Origin: Larkinella sp965227735
Lineage (GTDB): Bacteria; Bacteroidota; Bacteroidia; Cytophagales; Spirosomataceae
Length of the DNA: 64,000 bases
Direction of reading: 5' to 3'
Assembly (NCBI RefSeq): GCF_965227735.1
Contig: NZ_OZ245776.1
Location: 4,898,001-4,962,000 of the forward strand
Position numbers and translations under genes: made by a program. Below the pieces are notes generated by a model, which saw only the letters and a list, made by a program, of their open reading frames with translations, did not search any database and was not told the DNA's origin. The stretch's first letter is position 1; each line of letters begins with the position of its first letter. Positions 51,597 through 59,472 of this stretch are shown here, in pieces.

Positions 51597-51634
51597 ACTA
51601 TAAAGCAGATTTGTCGAACAATCTGCTTTATAGT
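51597..51634. repeat. Perfect 15-bp inverted repeat in a divergent promoter region
   Basis: ACTATAAAGCAGATT (51597-51611) pairs perfectly with 51620-51634 around an 8-nt loop. A second pair GCAAACCC/GGGTTTGC (51563-51594) lies next to it. No T-run follows on either strand, so an operator or mRNA leader structure is more likely than a terminator. Confidence 0.65.
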
Positions 51635-51679
51635 TCTAAAAAATAGTGCTATTATTCCCTCTGAGCATCAAAAATTGCC

Positions 51680-52072
51680 ATGCTACACCTCAAAAGCGTT
51701 CACCACATCGCCATCATTTGCTCGGATTACGAGCGGTCGAAGCATTTTTACACGGAGATATTGGGATTAAAAATCATTCGGGAAGTGTACCGCGCCGAAC
51801 GCGATTCGTATAAACTGGATCTGGAACTAAACGGCCAGTACATCATCGAACTGTTTTCATTTCCGAATCCGCCCGCGCGGCCATCCCGGCCCGAAGCTCT
51901 GGGGTTGCGGCATCTGGCGTTTGCGGTGTCGGATGTGGAAGTCGCTAAAACCGCCCTTGAAACCGCAGGGATTGACGTCGAACCCATCCGGACCGATGCG
52001 CATACCGGGCGACGGTTTACGTTTTTCAGCGATCCGGATGGGTTACCCTTGGAGTTTTATGAAGAGGATTGA
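51680..52072 (+). CDS. VOC-family metalloprotein (YaeR/GloA2-like)
   Basis: 130 residues, a single glyoxalase/VOC domain. It matches E. coli YaeR closely by eye: VHHIAIICSDYERSKHFYTE, EVYRAERDSYKLDLELNGQY, IELFSFPNPPARPSRPEA, GLRHLAFAVSDV, RFTFFSDPDGLPLEFYEED. Metal-binding His and Glu of the fold are present. The activity of YaeR is not firmly known. The gene is convergent with a lipoprotein gene 16 bp away. Confidence 0.92.
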   Translation: MLHLKSVHHIAIICSDYERSKHFYTEILGLKIIREVYRAERDSYKLDLELNGQYIIELFSFPNPPARPSRPEALGLRHLAFAVSDVEVAKTALETAGIDVEPIRTDAHTGRRFTFFSDPDGLPLEFYEED

Positions 52073-52083
52073 CACTCGGAGCA

Positions 52084-52113
52084 CCCTGTCAGCGGTCGGA
52101 GACCCTGACAGGG
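52084..52113. terminator. Hairpin between convergent genes, overlapping the lipoprotein stop codon
   Basis: CCCTGTCAG (52084-52092) and CTGACAGGG (52105-52113) form a perfect 9-bp stem with a 12-nt loop. It covers the stop codon of the minus-strand gene. No good T-run is present on either strand, so termination strength is uncertain. Confidence 0.5.
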
Positions 52114-52634
52114 GTATAACAATGTTCGTAGCTCTCGATTAACCGGTAGCTTTTGTGATCGGTTTTGAGCCAGTTTCGGGCGGGCGTTTGCTGGATCAGC
52201 TCCTGCATACAGGGATATTTGGCAAAGGCCACTTCCAGATTATGGCGGTTCAGCGACAACACCGGTTCGTCGGGCGTAACGCTAAAAAAATAATGTTCCG
52301 TGGCCCCTTCCCCAAATTCAGACTGGCGGTAGAGCGTCAGCGTTTTTTCCTGCACCACCTCGTAGATGTTGCCGAGATACAGCCGGTACAAGGTTCCGTC
52401 TGTCTGCTTATAGCCCCAAAGCTGCTCGGTGGCTACGGTTTTTCTCTGTCCCGAATCCGTCGTTACCTGCACCGTATACGGGTGCCACTGCACCTTCACC
52501 GCCCGCAGATCCGGGTTCTGAACCTGGTAGCCGCCCCGGTCGTTGCGATACACCAGTTGGTAATGCGTCCGGTGGGTAGCACAACCCTGGACCAACAGCA
52601 AAACCGCCCCCAGCAAAATCCAGTACCGCATCAT
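52089..52634 (-). CDS. Uncharacterised small lipoprotein at the end of the efflux operon
   Basis: 181 residues with a lipobox ending at Cys18 (LVQGC). The mature part starts ATHRTHYQLVYRND and has a beta-rich centre (VKVQWHPYTVQVTTDSGQ, EVVQEKTLTLYRQSEFG). No family was recognised. Its ATG overlaps the stop of the membrane fusion protein (ATGA at 52631-52634), so it is the last gene of the RND efflux operon and may be an accessory part of the pump or its membrane-stress response. Confidence 0.78.
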   Translation of the reverse strand: MMRYWILLGAVLLLVQGCATHRTHYQLVYRNDRGGYQVQNPDLRAVKVQWHPYTVQVTTDSGQRKTVATEQLWGYKQTDGTLYRLYLGNIYEVVQEKTLTLYRQSEFGEGATEHYFFSVTPDEPVLSLNRHNLEVAFAKYPCMQELIQQTPARNWLKTDHKSYRLIESYEHCYTPVRVSDR

Positions 52635-53773
52635 TGCTGAGAAGTGTTTATGGCCTGACCATCGCGAATTTCTTCCGAAGCAATTTTAACAACGGGTTCT
52701 CCGGCCCGCAGTCCGCCGAACACTTCGACCAGGCTGTCGAGCGTGTTGCCTTTTTCGACCGAAACCCACTGCGCCTTGTTATCGCGCACCCGAATCACGA
52801 ACGTTTTTTCGCTGGAACTGACCACGGCGGTTTTCGGCACAAACAACGTAGGAGCCGTCCGTTCCATCGGCATCTTCACCTCAGCATACATCCCTGATTT
52901 CAGTTGGTTGGCCTTGTTGTCGAAGTCAAATTCGGCCAGCATCGACCGGTTGGCTTCCACCAGGCTCTGGGCACTCCGGGCCAGTTTGGCGTTAAATTGC
53001 TGTTCGGGAATGGCATTAACCGTAAACGTAACCGCACTTTTGGCAGCCAACTGATTCGCAAACGTTTCGGGAATGGCCACCGTTAACCGCAGCGTCCGGC
53101 TGTCTTCTAGCACAAACAACGGTTTGGAATTGCTGTCGCCCGCGCCAACCAGCGCCCCGGCGCTCACGTTCCGTTCGGTAATCACACCGTCGAACGGCGC
53201 GGTGATGGTCAGGTATTGCCGCAGTTCTTTCCTGGTCTGGTAATTGGAGCGGCCCACCTGAATATTTCCGGTGGCAACGGCCACCGTCGCGCTGTCGGCC
53301 AGCATCCGGGCCTGCGCCTGATCGAGTTCGTGCAGCGAAACCGCTCCTTCGACCTTGCTGGTCTGCAGCAAGCGGTTGTAGGTCAGCCGACTGGCGCGGA
53401 ACCGGGCGATTTGTTCCTGCAACGCGGCTTCCTGCGCCTGGAGTTGGGCCTGCGCGGTGCTCAGTTCCGACAAAACCTCCGGCGCATCGAGCACGGCCAG
53501 CACCTGGCCTTTCCGAACCGGCGAACCGCGATCCACGCGCACATCGCGGATAAACCCTTTCACTTTGGCGTAGAGGCTGACGCGGTTCCAGGGCTTCAGT
53601 TCGCCAGGCAGGGTAACCGCCTGACTGGGCCGCATCGTTTGCACTTCTGATGTGGCAACCTTTTGTACGTCAGGTGCTTTAGCGGTTTTTTTTTCTTCAC
53701 TGGCCGCCGACGTACAGGCCGCCATTCCGGCAGCCGCGACGACGGGCCAAACAAGTTTTAACAACGGTTTCAT
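52631..53773 (-). CDS. RND efflux periplasmic adaptor (membrane fusion protein) lipoprotein
   Basis: 380 residues with a lipobox ending at Cys20 (AAGMAAC). HlyD/AcrA order: barrel-sandwich strand VSLYAKVKGFIRDVRVDRGSPVRKGQVLA, alpha-helical hairpin (about 105-170), TITAPFDGVITERNVSAGALV, and C-terminal beta domains. It links the inner-membrane RND pump to the TolC-like channel. Its start overlaps the pump stop by 4 bp. Confidence 0.95.
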   Translation of the reverse strand: MKPLLKLVWPVVAAAGMAACTSAASEEKKTAKAPDVQKVATSEVQTMRPSQAVTLPGELKPWNRVSLYAKVKGFIRDVRVDRGSPVRKGQVLAVLDAPEVLSELSTAQAQLQAQEAALQEQIARFRASRLTYNRLLQTSKVEGAVSLHELDQAQARMLADSATVAVATGNIQVGRSNYQTRKELRQYLTITAPFDGVITERNVSAGALVGAGDSNSKPLFVLEDSRTLRLTVAIPETFANQLAAKSAVTFTVNAIPEQQFNAKLARSAQSLVEANRSMLAEFDFDNKANQLKSGMYAEVKMPMERTAPTLFVPKTAVVSSSEKTFVIRVRDNKAQWVSVEKGNTLDSLVEVFGGLRAGEPVVKIASEEIRDGQAINTSQQ

Positions 53774-56700
53774 ACGACGGTACTCAGGGGTTGATTATAA
53801 AATTTGCTTTCCGGATCTTCCGGATCGAGGGAGACAGACTGAACCGAAGCATTGGTCTGGAACTGGGTGAAAACACACGGCAGAATCAGCAGAGCCGCCA
53901 GCGTGGAGGCAATCAAACCGCCGATAACGGCCTGACCGAGCGGAGCAATCTGGTCACCACCCTCGCCCATCCCGGACGCCATCGGCACCATCCCGGCAAT
54001 CATGGCAATGCTGGTCATCAGAATCGGGCGAATCCGGCTGTTGGCCGCCAGCACGACGGCTTTGCGGGTGTCGCCTATTTCCAGCCGTAAATTTTCCGCG
54101 TTGGTCACCATCAGAATGGCGTTGGCCACCGACACGCCCACCGACATGATCAGGCCCATATACGATTGCAGGTTGAGTGTGGCCCCGCAGGCCAGCAGCA
54201 TCAGCAGTGCCCCGGCCACCACGGCCGGAATAGCCGCCAGAATGACCAGTGAGAGCTTGAAGGATTGATAGTTAGCGGCCAGGAGTAAGAAAATAATGAC
54301 AATCGCGACCAGCAGCCCGGTTTGCAAACTGCTCAATGTATCGGTCAGCAGGCTGGTTTGTCCACCCATTTCGACCAGAACACCCCGGGGCGGGTCGCCC
54401 GCGTTTTTGATGGCCAGTTCAACGGCTTTCTGCGCCGAACCGAGGTCTTTGTTTTGCAAATTGGCCGTGATCGTCACCAGCCGGTTGGGTCCGGCGCGGT
54501 CGTATTCACCGGGGGCAGTTCCTTCCGAGAACGTCGCGACATCCGACAGCAGCGGATGCATTTCGCCACTTTTCAACGGAATATTCCCGATGTCGCTGGC
54601 GCTGCTCATTTTGTATTCCGGAATCTGCACCTGCACCTGGTAGGCCAGCCCTTTCGACTCATCGAGCCAGAGGTTTTTGTCGGTAAAACGGCTGGACGAG
54701 GTGGCCGCGACCATCGACCGGGCTACCTGCGTGGATGTCACGCCCAGTTGACCGGCCCGTTCGCGGTTCAGCGTCACGTTCAAAACCGGATAGGCGAGGG
54801 GTTGCGCAATTTGCACATCACGCAAAAAGTCGATCTTCGTCATCTCCGTCCGAATCTTGTTGGCAAACCGCCCGGCTTCGCTCAGGTCTTTGGCAGCCAC
54901 GGTCACCTCAATCGGTGTCGATGCGCCCTGACTCATGATTTTCTCGGTCAGCTCAATCGGTTCAAACGAGATATTGGCTGTTGGCAATGCCTTCGCAATT
55001 CGCTCCCGAAGTTCTTCCTTCAGGTTATCCATCTTCACGGGATGATCCTCCTTCAGCGACACCTGTAAAACCGCTTCGTGCGGGCCGCTGTTGAACACAA
55101 AAATGTTGGACGTCCCGTAACTCGACGGAACCGTGCCGACGTAGGCCGACGAAATTTCCACGTTGTCGGCACCGACGGCTTCTTTGATAATGTCCAGCAC
55201 TTTCAGCGTAGCGGTTTCGGTGCGTTCCACCCGCGTTCCGTCGGGAATCCGCAGGCGCATCTGAAACTGGTGGCTGTTGCCGTGCGGCAGAATATCCGTT
55301 CCGATGACCATAAAACACACGACGATAATGGCCAGACTACCCGCCAGATAACCGCCTACGACCAAGCCCCGACGGTTCAGGATTTTTTCGAGCCAGGTCG
55401 AGTACCGTTGTTTGAATTTGTCGAAACCAGTGGCATTTTTGACCGGATGCGCACCTTCTTCCAGCATCGTATGACGTTCTTCAGCATCGAGTGCCAGCGT
55501 GGCCGGTTCGTGCGCCGGATGGCTTTTCAGCAACCAGTTGGCCAGAACCGGTACGAACGTTTGCGAGAGCAGAAACGACGCAATCATGGCAAAACCAACC
55601 GACAGCGACAGCGGCAGGAACATCGAGCGCGGGACGCCACTCATCACAAAAGCCGGGGCAAAAACCGCCAGAATCGCCAGCAGAATCAGGAATTCCGGGA
55701 AAACGATTTCTTTACAGGCATCCCAGATCGCAACGGCTTTGGGCCGACCCATTTCGAGATGCTGGTGAATATTCTCAATCGTCACCGTGGCCTGATCCAC
55801 CAGAATCCCGATGGCCAGCGCCAGCCCCGAGAGCGTCATGATGTTGATGGTTTGTCCGCACAGATTGAGCATAATCACCGCCGACAGAATCGAGATCGGG
55901 ATGGTGACCACCACGATAATGACACTCCGCCAGTCGCGGAGGAAAAGCAACACCATCAAACCGGTCAAAACCGCCCCCAGAATTCCTTCCGTAACGAGGC
56001 TTTTCAGGGCGTTGGTGACGTAAACCGACTGGTCGAATTCGTAGGAAATCTTCACATCTTCCGGCACCGCGGCCCGCAGTTCAGGCAGGGACTTTCGAAT
56101 GTTGTTCACGACGTCGAGCGTCGACGCATCCGATTTTTTCACCACCGGAATATACACCGCCCGGCGACCGTTGACCAGCGCGTAACTCACCGTGACGTCG
56201 GCCCCATCTTCCACCGTGGCAATATCCCGCACAAAAACCGTCGGTCCCGAACCCACCCGGATCGGAATGTTCAGGAAGTCTTCGGGTTTCTTGACCAGTG
56301 AGTTAACCGGCGTCATCAGCGTTTTTTCGCCAATCCGAATGTTTCCGGCGGGAGACGGCTGGTTGTTGGTCACAATCGACTTGATCACTTCTTCCGGCGT
56401 GAGCTGATAACTCCGCACCAGCGCCGGATTCACTTTCACGATCACCGTCCGCTGGTTTCCCCCGAACGGCGGAGGGCTGGAAACGCCCGGAATCCGTGAG
56501 AACATCGGCCGCACCCGCGACGACGCGTAATCCTGAATTTCGTTGAGCGACCGGCTCGGACTTTCAAAAACCAGTTGCCCCACCGGCACCGAGCTGGCGT
56601 CGAACCGCACGACCTGGGGCGGCACGGTTCCCTCCGGCATGTAGGCTTTGGCGCGCGACACGTTGTTGGCCACCTCGGCAGCCGCCTGGGCCATGTCGGT

Positions 56701-56997
56701 TCCCGGATAAAACGATAATTTGATCAGCGACAAGCCCTGAATGGTTTTTACGTCGATGTCGCGAATCCCGGAAACATACAGAAAGTGATCCTGGTAGCGG
56801 GTGGCGATAAAACCGTCCATCTGGTCGGGGGCCATGCCGCCGTAGGGCTGGACCACGTAAATCGTCGGCAAATCCAGATTGGGGAAAATATCGACGGGAA
56901 TGGTAAACAGCGACATCACCGAAAAAAACAGGAGGCCGAGCACCAATACCACCACCGAAATGGGTTTCCGCAACGCGGAACGAATGAGTTGATACAT
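53770..56997 (-). CDS. RND-family efflux transporter permease
   Basis: 1075 residues with the AcrB-type layout: TM1 (ISVVVLVLGLLFFSVMSLF), first periplasmic loop, TM2-6, a central cytoplasmic linker with long insertion, TM7, second loop, TM8-12. The proton-relay region in TM4 reads GILVDQATVTIENI, with one Asp kept and the second replaced by Gln. The C-terminus is cytoplasmic. It exports drugs, bile-salt-like compounds or lipids with its adaptor and outer-membrane channel. The divergent two-component system at 58795 is its likely regulator. Confidence 0.95.
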   Translation of the reverse strand: MYQLIRSALRKPISVVVLVLGLLFFSVMSLFTIPVDIFPNLDLPTIYVVQPYGGMAPDQMDGFIATRYQDHFLYVSGIRDIDVKTIQGLSLIKLSFYPGTDMAQAAAEVANNVSRAKAYMPEGTVPPQVVRFDASSVPVGQLVFESPSRSLNEIQDYASSRVRPMFSRIPGVSSPPPFGGNQRTVIVKVNPALVRSYQLTPEEVIKSIVTNNQPSPAGNIRIGEKTLMTPVNSLVKKPEDFLNIPIRVGSGPTVFVRDIATVEDGADVTVSYALVNGRRAVYIPVVKKSDASTLDVVNNIRKSLPELRAAVPEDVKISYEFDQSVYVTNALKSLVTEGILGAVLTGLMVLLFLRDWRSVIIVVVTIPISILSAVIMLNLCGQTINIMTLSGLALAIGILVDQATVTIENIHQHLEMGRPKAVAIWDACKEIVFPEFLILLAILAVFAPAFVMSGVPRSMFLPLSLSVGFAMIASFLLSQTFVPVLANWLLKSHPAHEPATLALDAEERHTMLEEGAHPVKNATGFDKFKQRYSTWLEKILNRRGLVVGGYLAGSLAIIVVCFMVIGTDILPHGNSHQFQMRLRIPDGTRVERTETATLKVLDIIKEAVGADNVEISSAYVGTVPSSYGTSNIFVFNSGPHEAVLQVSLKEDHPVKMDNLKEELRERIAKALPTANISFEPIELTEKIMSQGASTPIEVTVAAKDLSEAGRFANKIRTEMTKIDFLRDVQIAQPLAYPVLNVTLNRERAGQLGVTSTQVARSMVAATSSSRFTDKNLWLDESKGLAYQVQVQIPEYKMSSASDIGNIPLKSGEMHPLLSDVATFSEGTAPGEYDRAGPNRLVTITANLQNKDLGSAQKAVELAIKNAGDPPRGVLVEMGGQTSLLTDTLSSLQTGLLVAIVIIFLLLAANYQSFKLSLVILAAIPAVVAGALLMLLACGATLNLQSYMGLIMSVGVSVANAILMVTNAENLRLEIGDTRKAVVLAANSRIRPILMTSIAMIAGMVPMASGMGEGGDQIAPLGQAVIGGLIASTLAALLILPCVFTQFQTNASVQSVSLDPEDPESKFYNQPLSTVV

Positions 56998-57000
56998 AGT

Positions 57001-57114
57001 TTTGCGGTTTTCGGTCTACGGTATTCGGTTTACGGTGGGCTGACGCATTCCTGCTAACGCTCTGTATAAACGGGCAAGAAGCACGCGTCAGCCCACCGTA
57101 AACCGAATACTGTA
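57001..57114. repeat. Heptamer-family inverted repeat inside the efflux operon
   Basis: Arms 57017-57046 and 57085-57114 pair over 30 bp with one mismatch and a 38-nt loop. The left side reads CGGTTTT, CGGTCTA, CGGTATT, CGGTTTA, CGGTGGG, CTGACGC. It fills the gap between the TolC-like gene and the RND pump gene. Unlike other members it is inside an apparent operon, so it may cut expression of the pump relative to the channel. Confidence 0.85.
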
Positions 57115-57125
57115 AACCGTATACA

Positions 57126-58538
57126 TCACTTCAATTGATTCATAAACAGTGAGATGTCTCCCTCGGCTGCGGCTTTCAGGAGCAGGTAGCGCCAGACGTT
57201 GCTGGTGGCGACGTAGCCATCGGTTTCGGCCCGGTTCAGGGTTACGAAGCTTTGCAGAAGCGTGGGCAAGTCGGCCAGTCCATTCTGGTAGCGGGCTTTG
57301 GCCTGGTTGTAGGCTTGCCGGGCGGCACGCAATTGGACGGGTGCCTGACGGGCCTGTTCCAGTCCGAGCGTCAGTTGCGTTTCGGCTTCCCGGTTTTGCC
57401 GGGTGATGCGCAGTTGCTGGTCGTTGTAGAGTTGCCGGAAGCGTTCGACCTGGAATTGTTCGCTGCGGGCGTCGTGTTTGAGTCGCAGGTTGTTGGTCAG
57501 ATTCCAGCGGGCCACCACGCCGACCAGGTAGTTGGAAGCCTGATAACCCAGTCCCCGGTTGAAATCCATCGCGAAGGATTCATCCGCATTGGCAAATCCC
57601 GAACCCCGCGCCCAACCGGCTCCGACGAGCGAGATCGACGGCAGCATGGAACGCTGGAGCGCCACGGTTCGCGCAGACGAAAAGTTGATTTGCGACTGGA
57701 AAAACCGCAAAACCGGGTTTTTCGGAGAAATGGAATCCGATTGAAATGTGGTTTGCGGCAGCGTGGTATAAAACCGCATGCTGTCGATGCGAAGACCGGT
57801 CTGCACCTGACCGATGAGTTCCGAGAGCCGCAGCCGCTGCACCTGTTCGCGTTGCTGGCTTTCGAGCAGGACTAGCCGCGCCCGAACCGCTTCGGCGGTG
57901 GCCAGCGAACTATCGACCCCCGCCCGCATCCCCGAATGAACCCCGGCGTCGACTACGGTTTTGAACGTTTCCGCCCGCTCGACGTTGCTACGCTGGACAT
58001 CGACCAGTTTCTGGTTGACCAGGAGCGTGAGGTAGGCGTCGATAATCCGGATCTGGTGCTGGAACAGTTCGTTTTCGTAATCGGTTTGCGAGCGGTTGAG
58101 ATCGGCTTCGGCGGCCTTCACGCTGGCTTTTACACGACCGAAATTGACGATTCGCCAGTCGATGACGGCGCTGACAAAGCTGCCGGTAGTACCCCGGTAA
58201 ATGTTGTCGGGCCGAATGCCGCCGGAAGTCGAAATGGACGTTCCTTCGTTGGGGAAAAACGAACCGTTGAGGGCGTTGCTGGTCGCATAGGTGTACTGAT
58301 CCTGTACGATGACGCTGGGCAGAAAGTCCGTGCGGCTGGCCTGAACCCGCTTTTCGGCGCTCTGGATTTCGGCCTGTTTGGATTTCAGAAAAGGGTAGAC
58401 TTGCGTTCCCCGCTCCAGGGCCTGCGATAGCGTCAGGGTTTGCGCCTGGACCATACGCTGGCCAAACAGGAGCGTTCCGGTTGTGGCCGTTAGTAACCAG
58501 ATGTGCAATCGGCGGAACCTAAAATGTACGTGTTTCAT
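57126..58538 (-). CDS. TolC-family outer-membrane efflux channel
   Basis: 470 residues from the ATG at 58538 (MKHVHFRFRRLHIW), with a signal peptide ending near VQAQT. Two OEP repeats with long coiled-coil helices are visible (LTLSQALERGTQVYPFLKSK, FGRVKASVKAAEADLNRSQ; LEQARQAPVQLRAARQAYNQ, AKARYQNGLADLPTLLQSF). It forms the outer-membrane exit duct of the RND pump. It is the first gene of the operon tolC-like, RND, adaptor, lipoprotein. Confidence 0.93.
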   Translation of the reverse strand: MKHVHFRFRRLHIWLLTATTGTLLFGQRMVQAQTLTLSQALERGTQVYPFLKSKQAEIQSAEKRVQASRTDFLPSVIVQDQYTYATSNALNGSFFPNEGTSISTSGGIRPDNIYRGTTGSFVSAVIDWRIVNFGRVKASVKAAEADLNRSQTDYENELFQHQIRIIDAYLTLLVNQKLVDVQRSNVERAETFKTVVDAGVHSGMRAGVDSSLATAEAVRARLVLLESQQREQVQRLRLSELIGQVQTGLRIDSMRFYTTLPQTTFQSDSISPKNPVLRFFQSQINFSSARTVALQRSMLPSISLVGAGWARGSGFANADESFAMDFNRGLGYQASNYLVGVVARWNLTNNLRLKHDARSEQFQVERFRQLYNDQQLRITRQNREAETQLTLGLEQARQAPVQLRAARQAYNQAKARYQNGLADLPTLLQSFVTLNRAETDGYVATSNVWRYLLLKAAAEGDISLFMNQLK

Positions 58539-58586
58539 TGGCAACTCATTTTCCGGCCTTGGTAACAAAACCGTGGTAAGTGCCTG

Positions 58587-58763
58587 CAAAACAACGGGGC
58601 AATTCTGGAAACATTTGGGATAAAAAAGATTGTTTCGCAGAGTTAAGCGGAGGAAATCGGAGTTTATCAGAGAAAACTTTGCTTAACTCTGATTTTCTCC
58701 GCTTAACTCTGCGAAACAATCTTTTTCCCTCCAGAATGTTTCCAACATTGCCCGCTACTTTTG
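58587..58763. promoter_or_regulatory. Symmetrical divergent promoter region of the efflux operon and two-component system
   Basis: Inverted arms of 36 bp (58623-58658 and 58691-58726) pair with a single G-T difference; the outer 30 bp are perfect. Outside them an 18-bp element ATGTTTCCARMATTGCCC occurs in inverse orientation on each side (58597-58614 minus, 58736-58753 plus). Each copy is followed by a -7-like element: TTGTTTTG (58587-58594, minus) for the TolC-like gene and TACTTTTG (58756-58763, plus) for the regulator gene. The mirrored element is a good candidate site for the adjacent regulator. Confidence 0.7.
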
Positions 58764-58794
58764 GTGTTTATGTATTGGATGAACCCGGAGAAGG

Positions 58795-59472
58795 ATGAAA
58801 GTACTGGTGGTAGAAGATGAAAAAGGCCTGGCCGAAAGCATCACCGACTATATGAACAAAGAGGGCTATCTTTGCGAAACGGCGGGGACTTTCCGGGAAG
58901 CAGACGAGCGGATTTATCTGTATCAGTATGACTGTGTGATTGTGGATCTGACGCTGCCCGACGGCGACGGTTTTCAACTGATTCAGTCGTTGAAGAACCT
59001 GCTGGCCACTACCGGTGTCATCATCATTTCGGCCCGCAACGCGCTGGAAGACAAGATCAGAGGGCTGGAAATTGGCTCGGACGACTACCTGACCAAGCCG
59101 TTCCATCTGTCGGAGCTGAACGCCCGGGTGAAGTCGCTGATTCGCCGGCGGAATTTTGGGGGACACACCGAAATCCGTTTCCGGGAAATCCGGGTGAATC
59201 CGTCGTCGCGGAAGGTGTATGTGAACGGCCAACTGGCGGTTTTGTCCCGGAAAGAATACGATCTGCTGCTGTATTTTTTATCGAACGTCGACGTTGTGCT
59301 GACCAAAGTTTCCATTGCCGAGCATCTGTGGGGCGACAACATCGACTCCGCCGATTCACTGGATATGGTGTATTCGCACATCAAAAATCTGCGCCGGAAA
59401 CTGCTCGAAAAAGGCGGTTCGGATTACGTACGGTCGGTATACGGGATCGGCTATAAATTCGGGGAACCGTGA
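58795..59472 (+). CDS. OmpR-family response regulator
   Basis: 225 residues. REC domain with Asp51 (CVIVDLTLPDGDG) and Lys in YLTKPF; C-terminal winged helix (LSRKEYDLLLYFLSNVDVVLTK, MVYSHIKNLRRKLLEKGGSD, VRSVYGIGYKFGEP). The kinase start overlaps its stop (GTGA at 59469-59472). It is divergent from the RND efflux operon and likely controls it. A clear TACTTTTG promoter lies 31 bp upstream. Confidence 0.94.
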   Translation: MKVLVVEDEKGLAESITDYMNKEGYLCETAGTFREADERIYLYQYDCVIVDLTLPDGDGFQLIQSLKNLLATTGVIIISARNALEDKIRGLEIGSDDYLTKPFHLSELNARVKSLIRRRNFGGHTEIRFREIRVNPSSRKVYVNGQLAVLSRKEYDLLLYFLSNVDVVLTKVSIAEHLWGDNIDSADSLDMVYSHIKNLRRKLLEKGGSDYVRSVYGIGYKFGEP

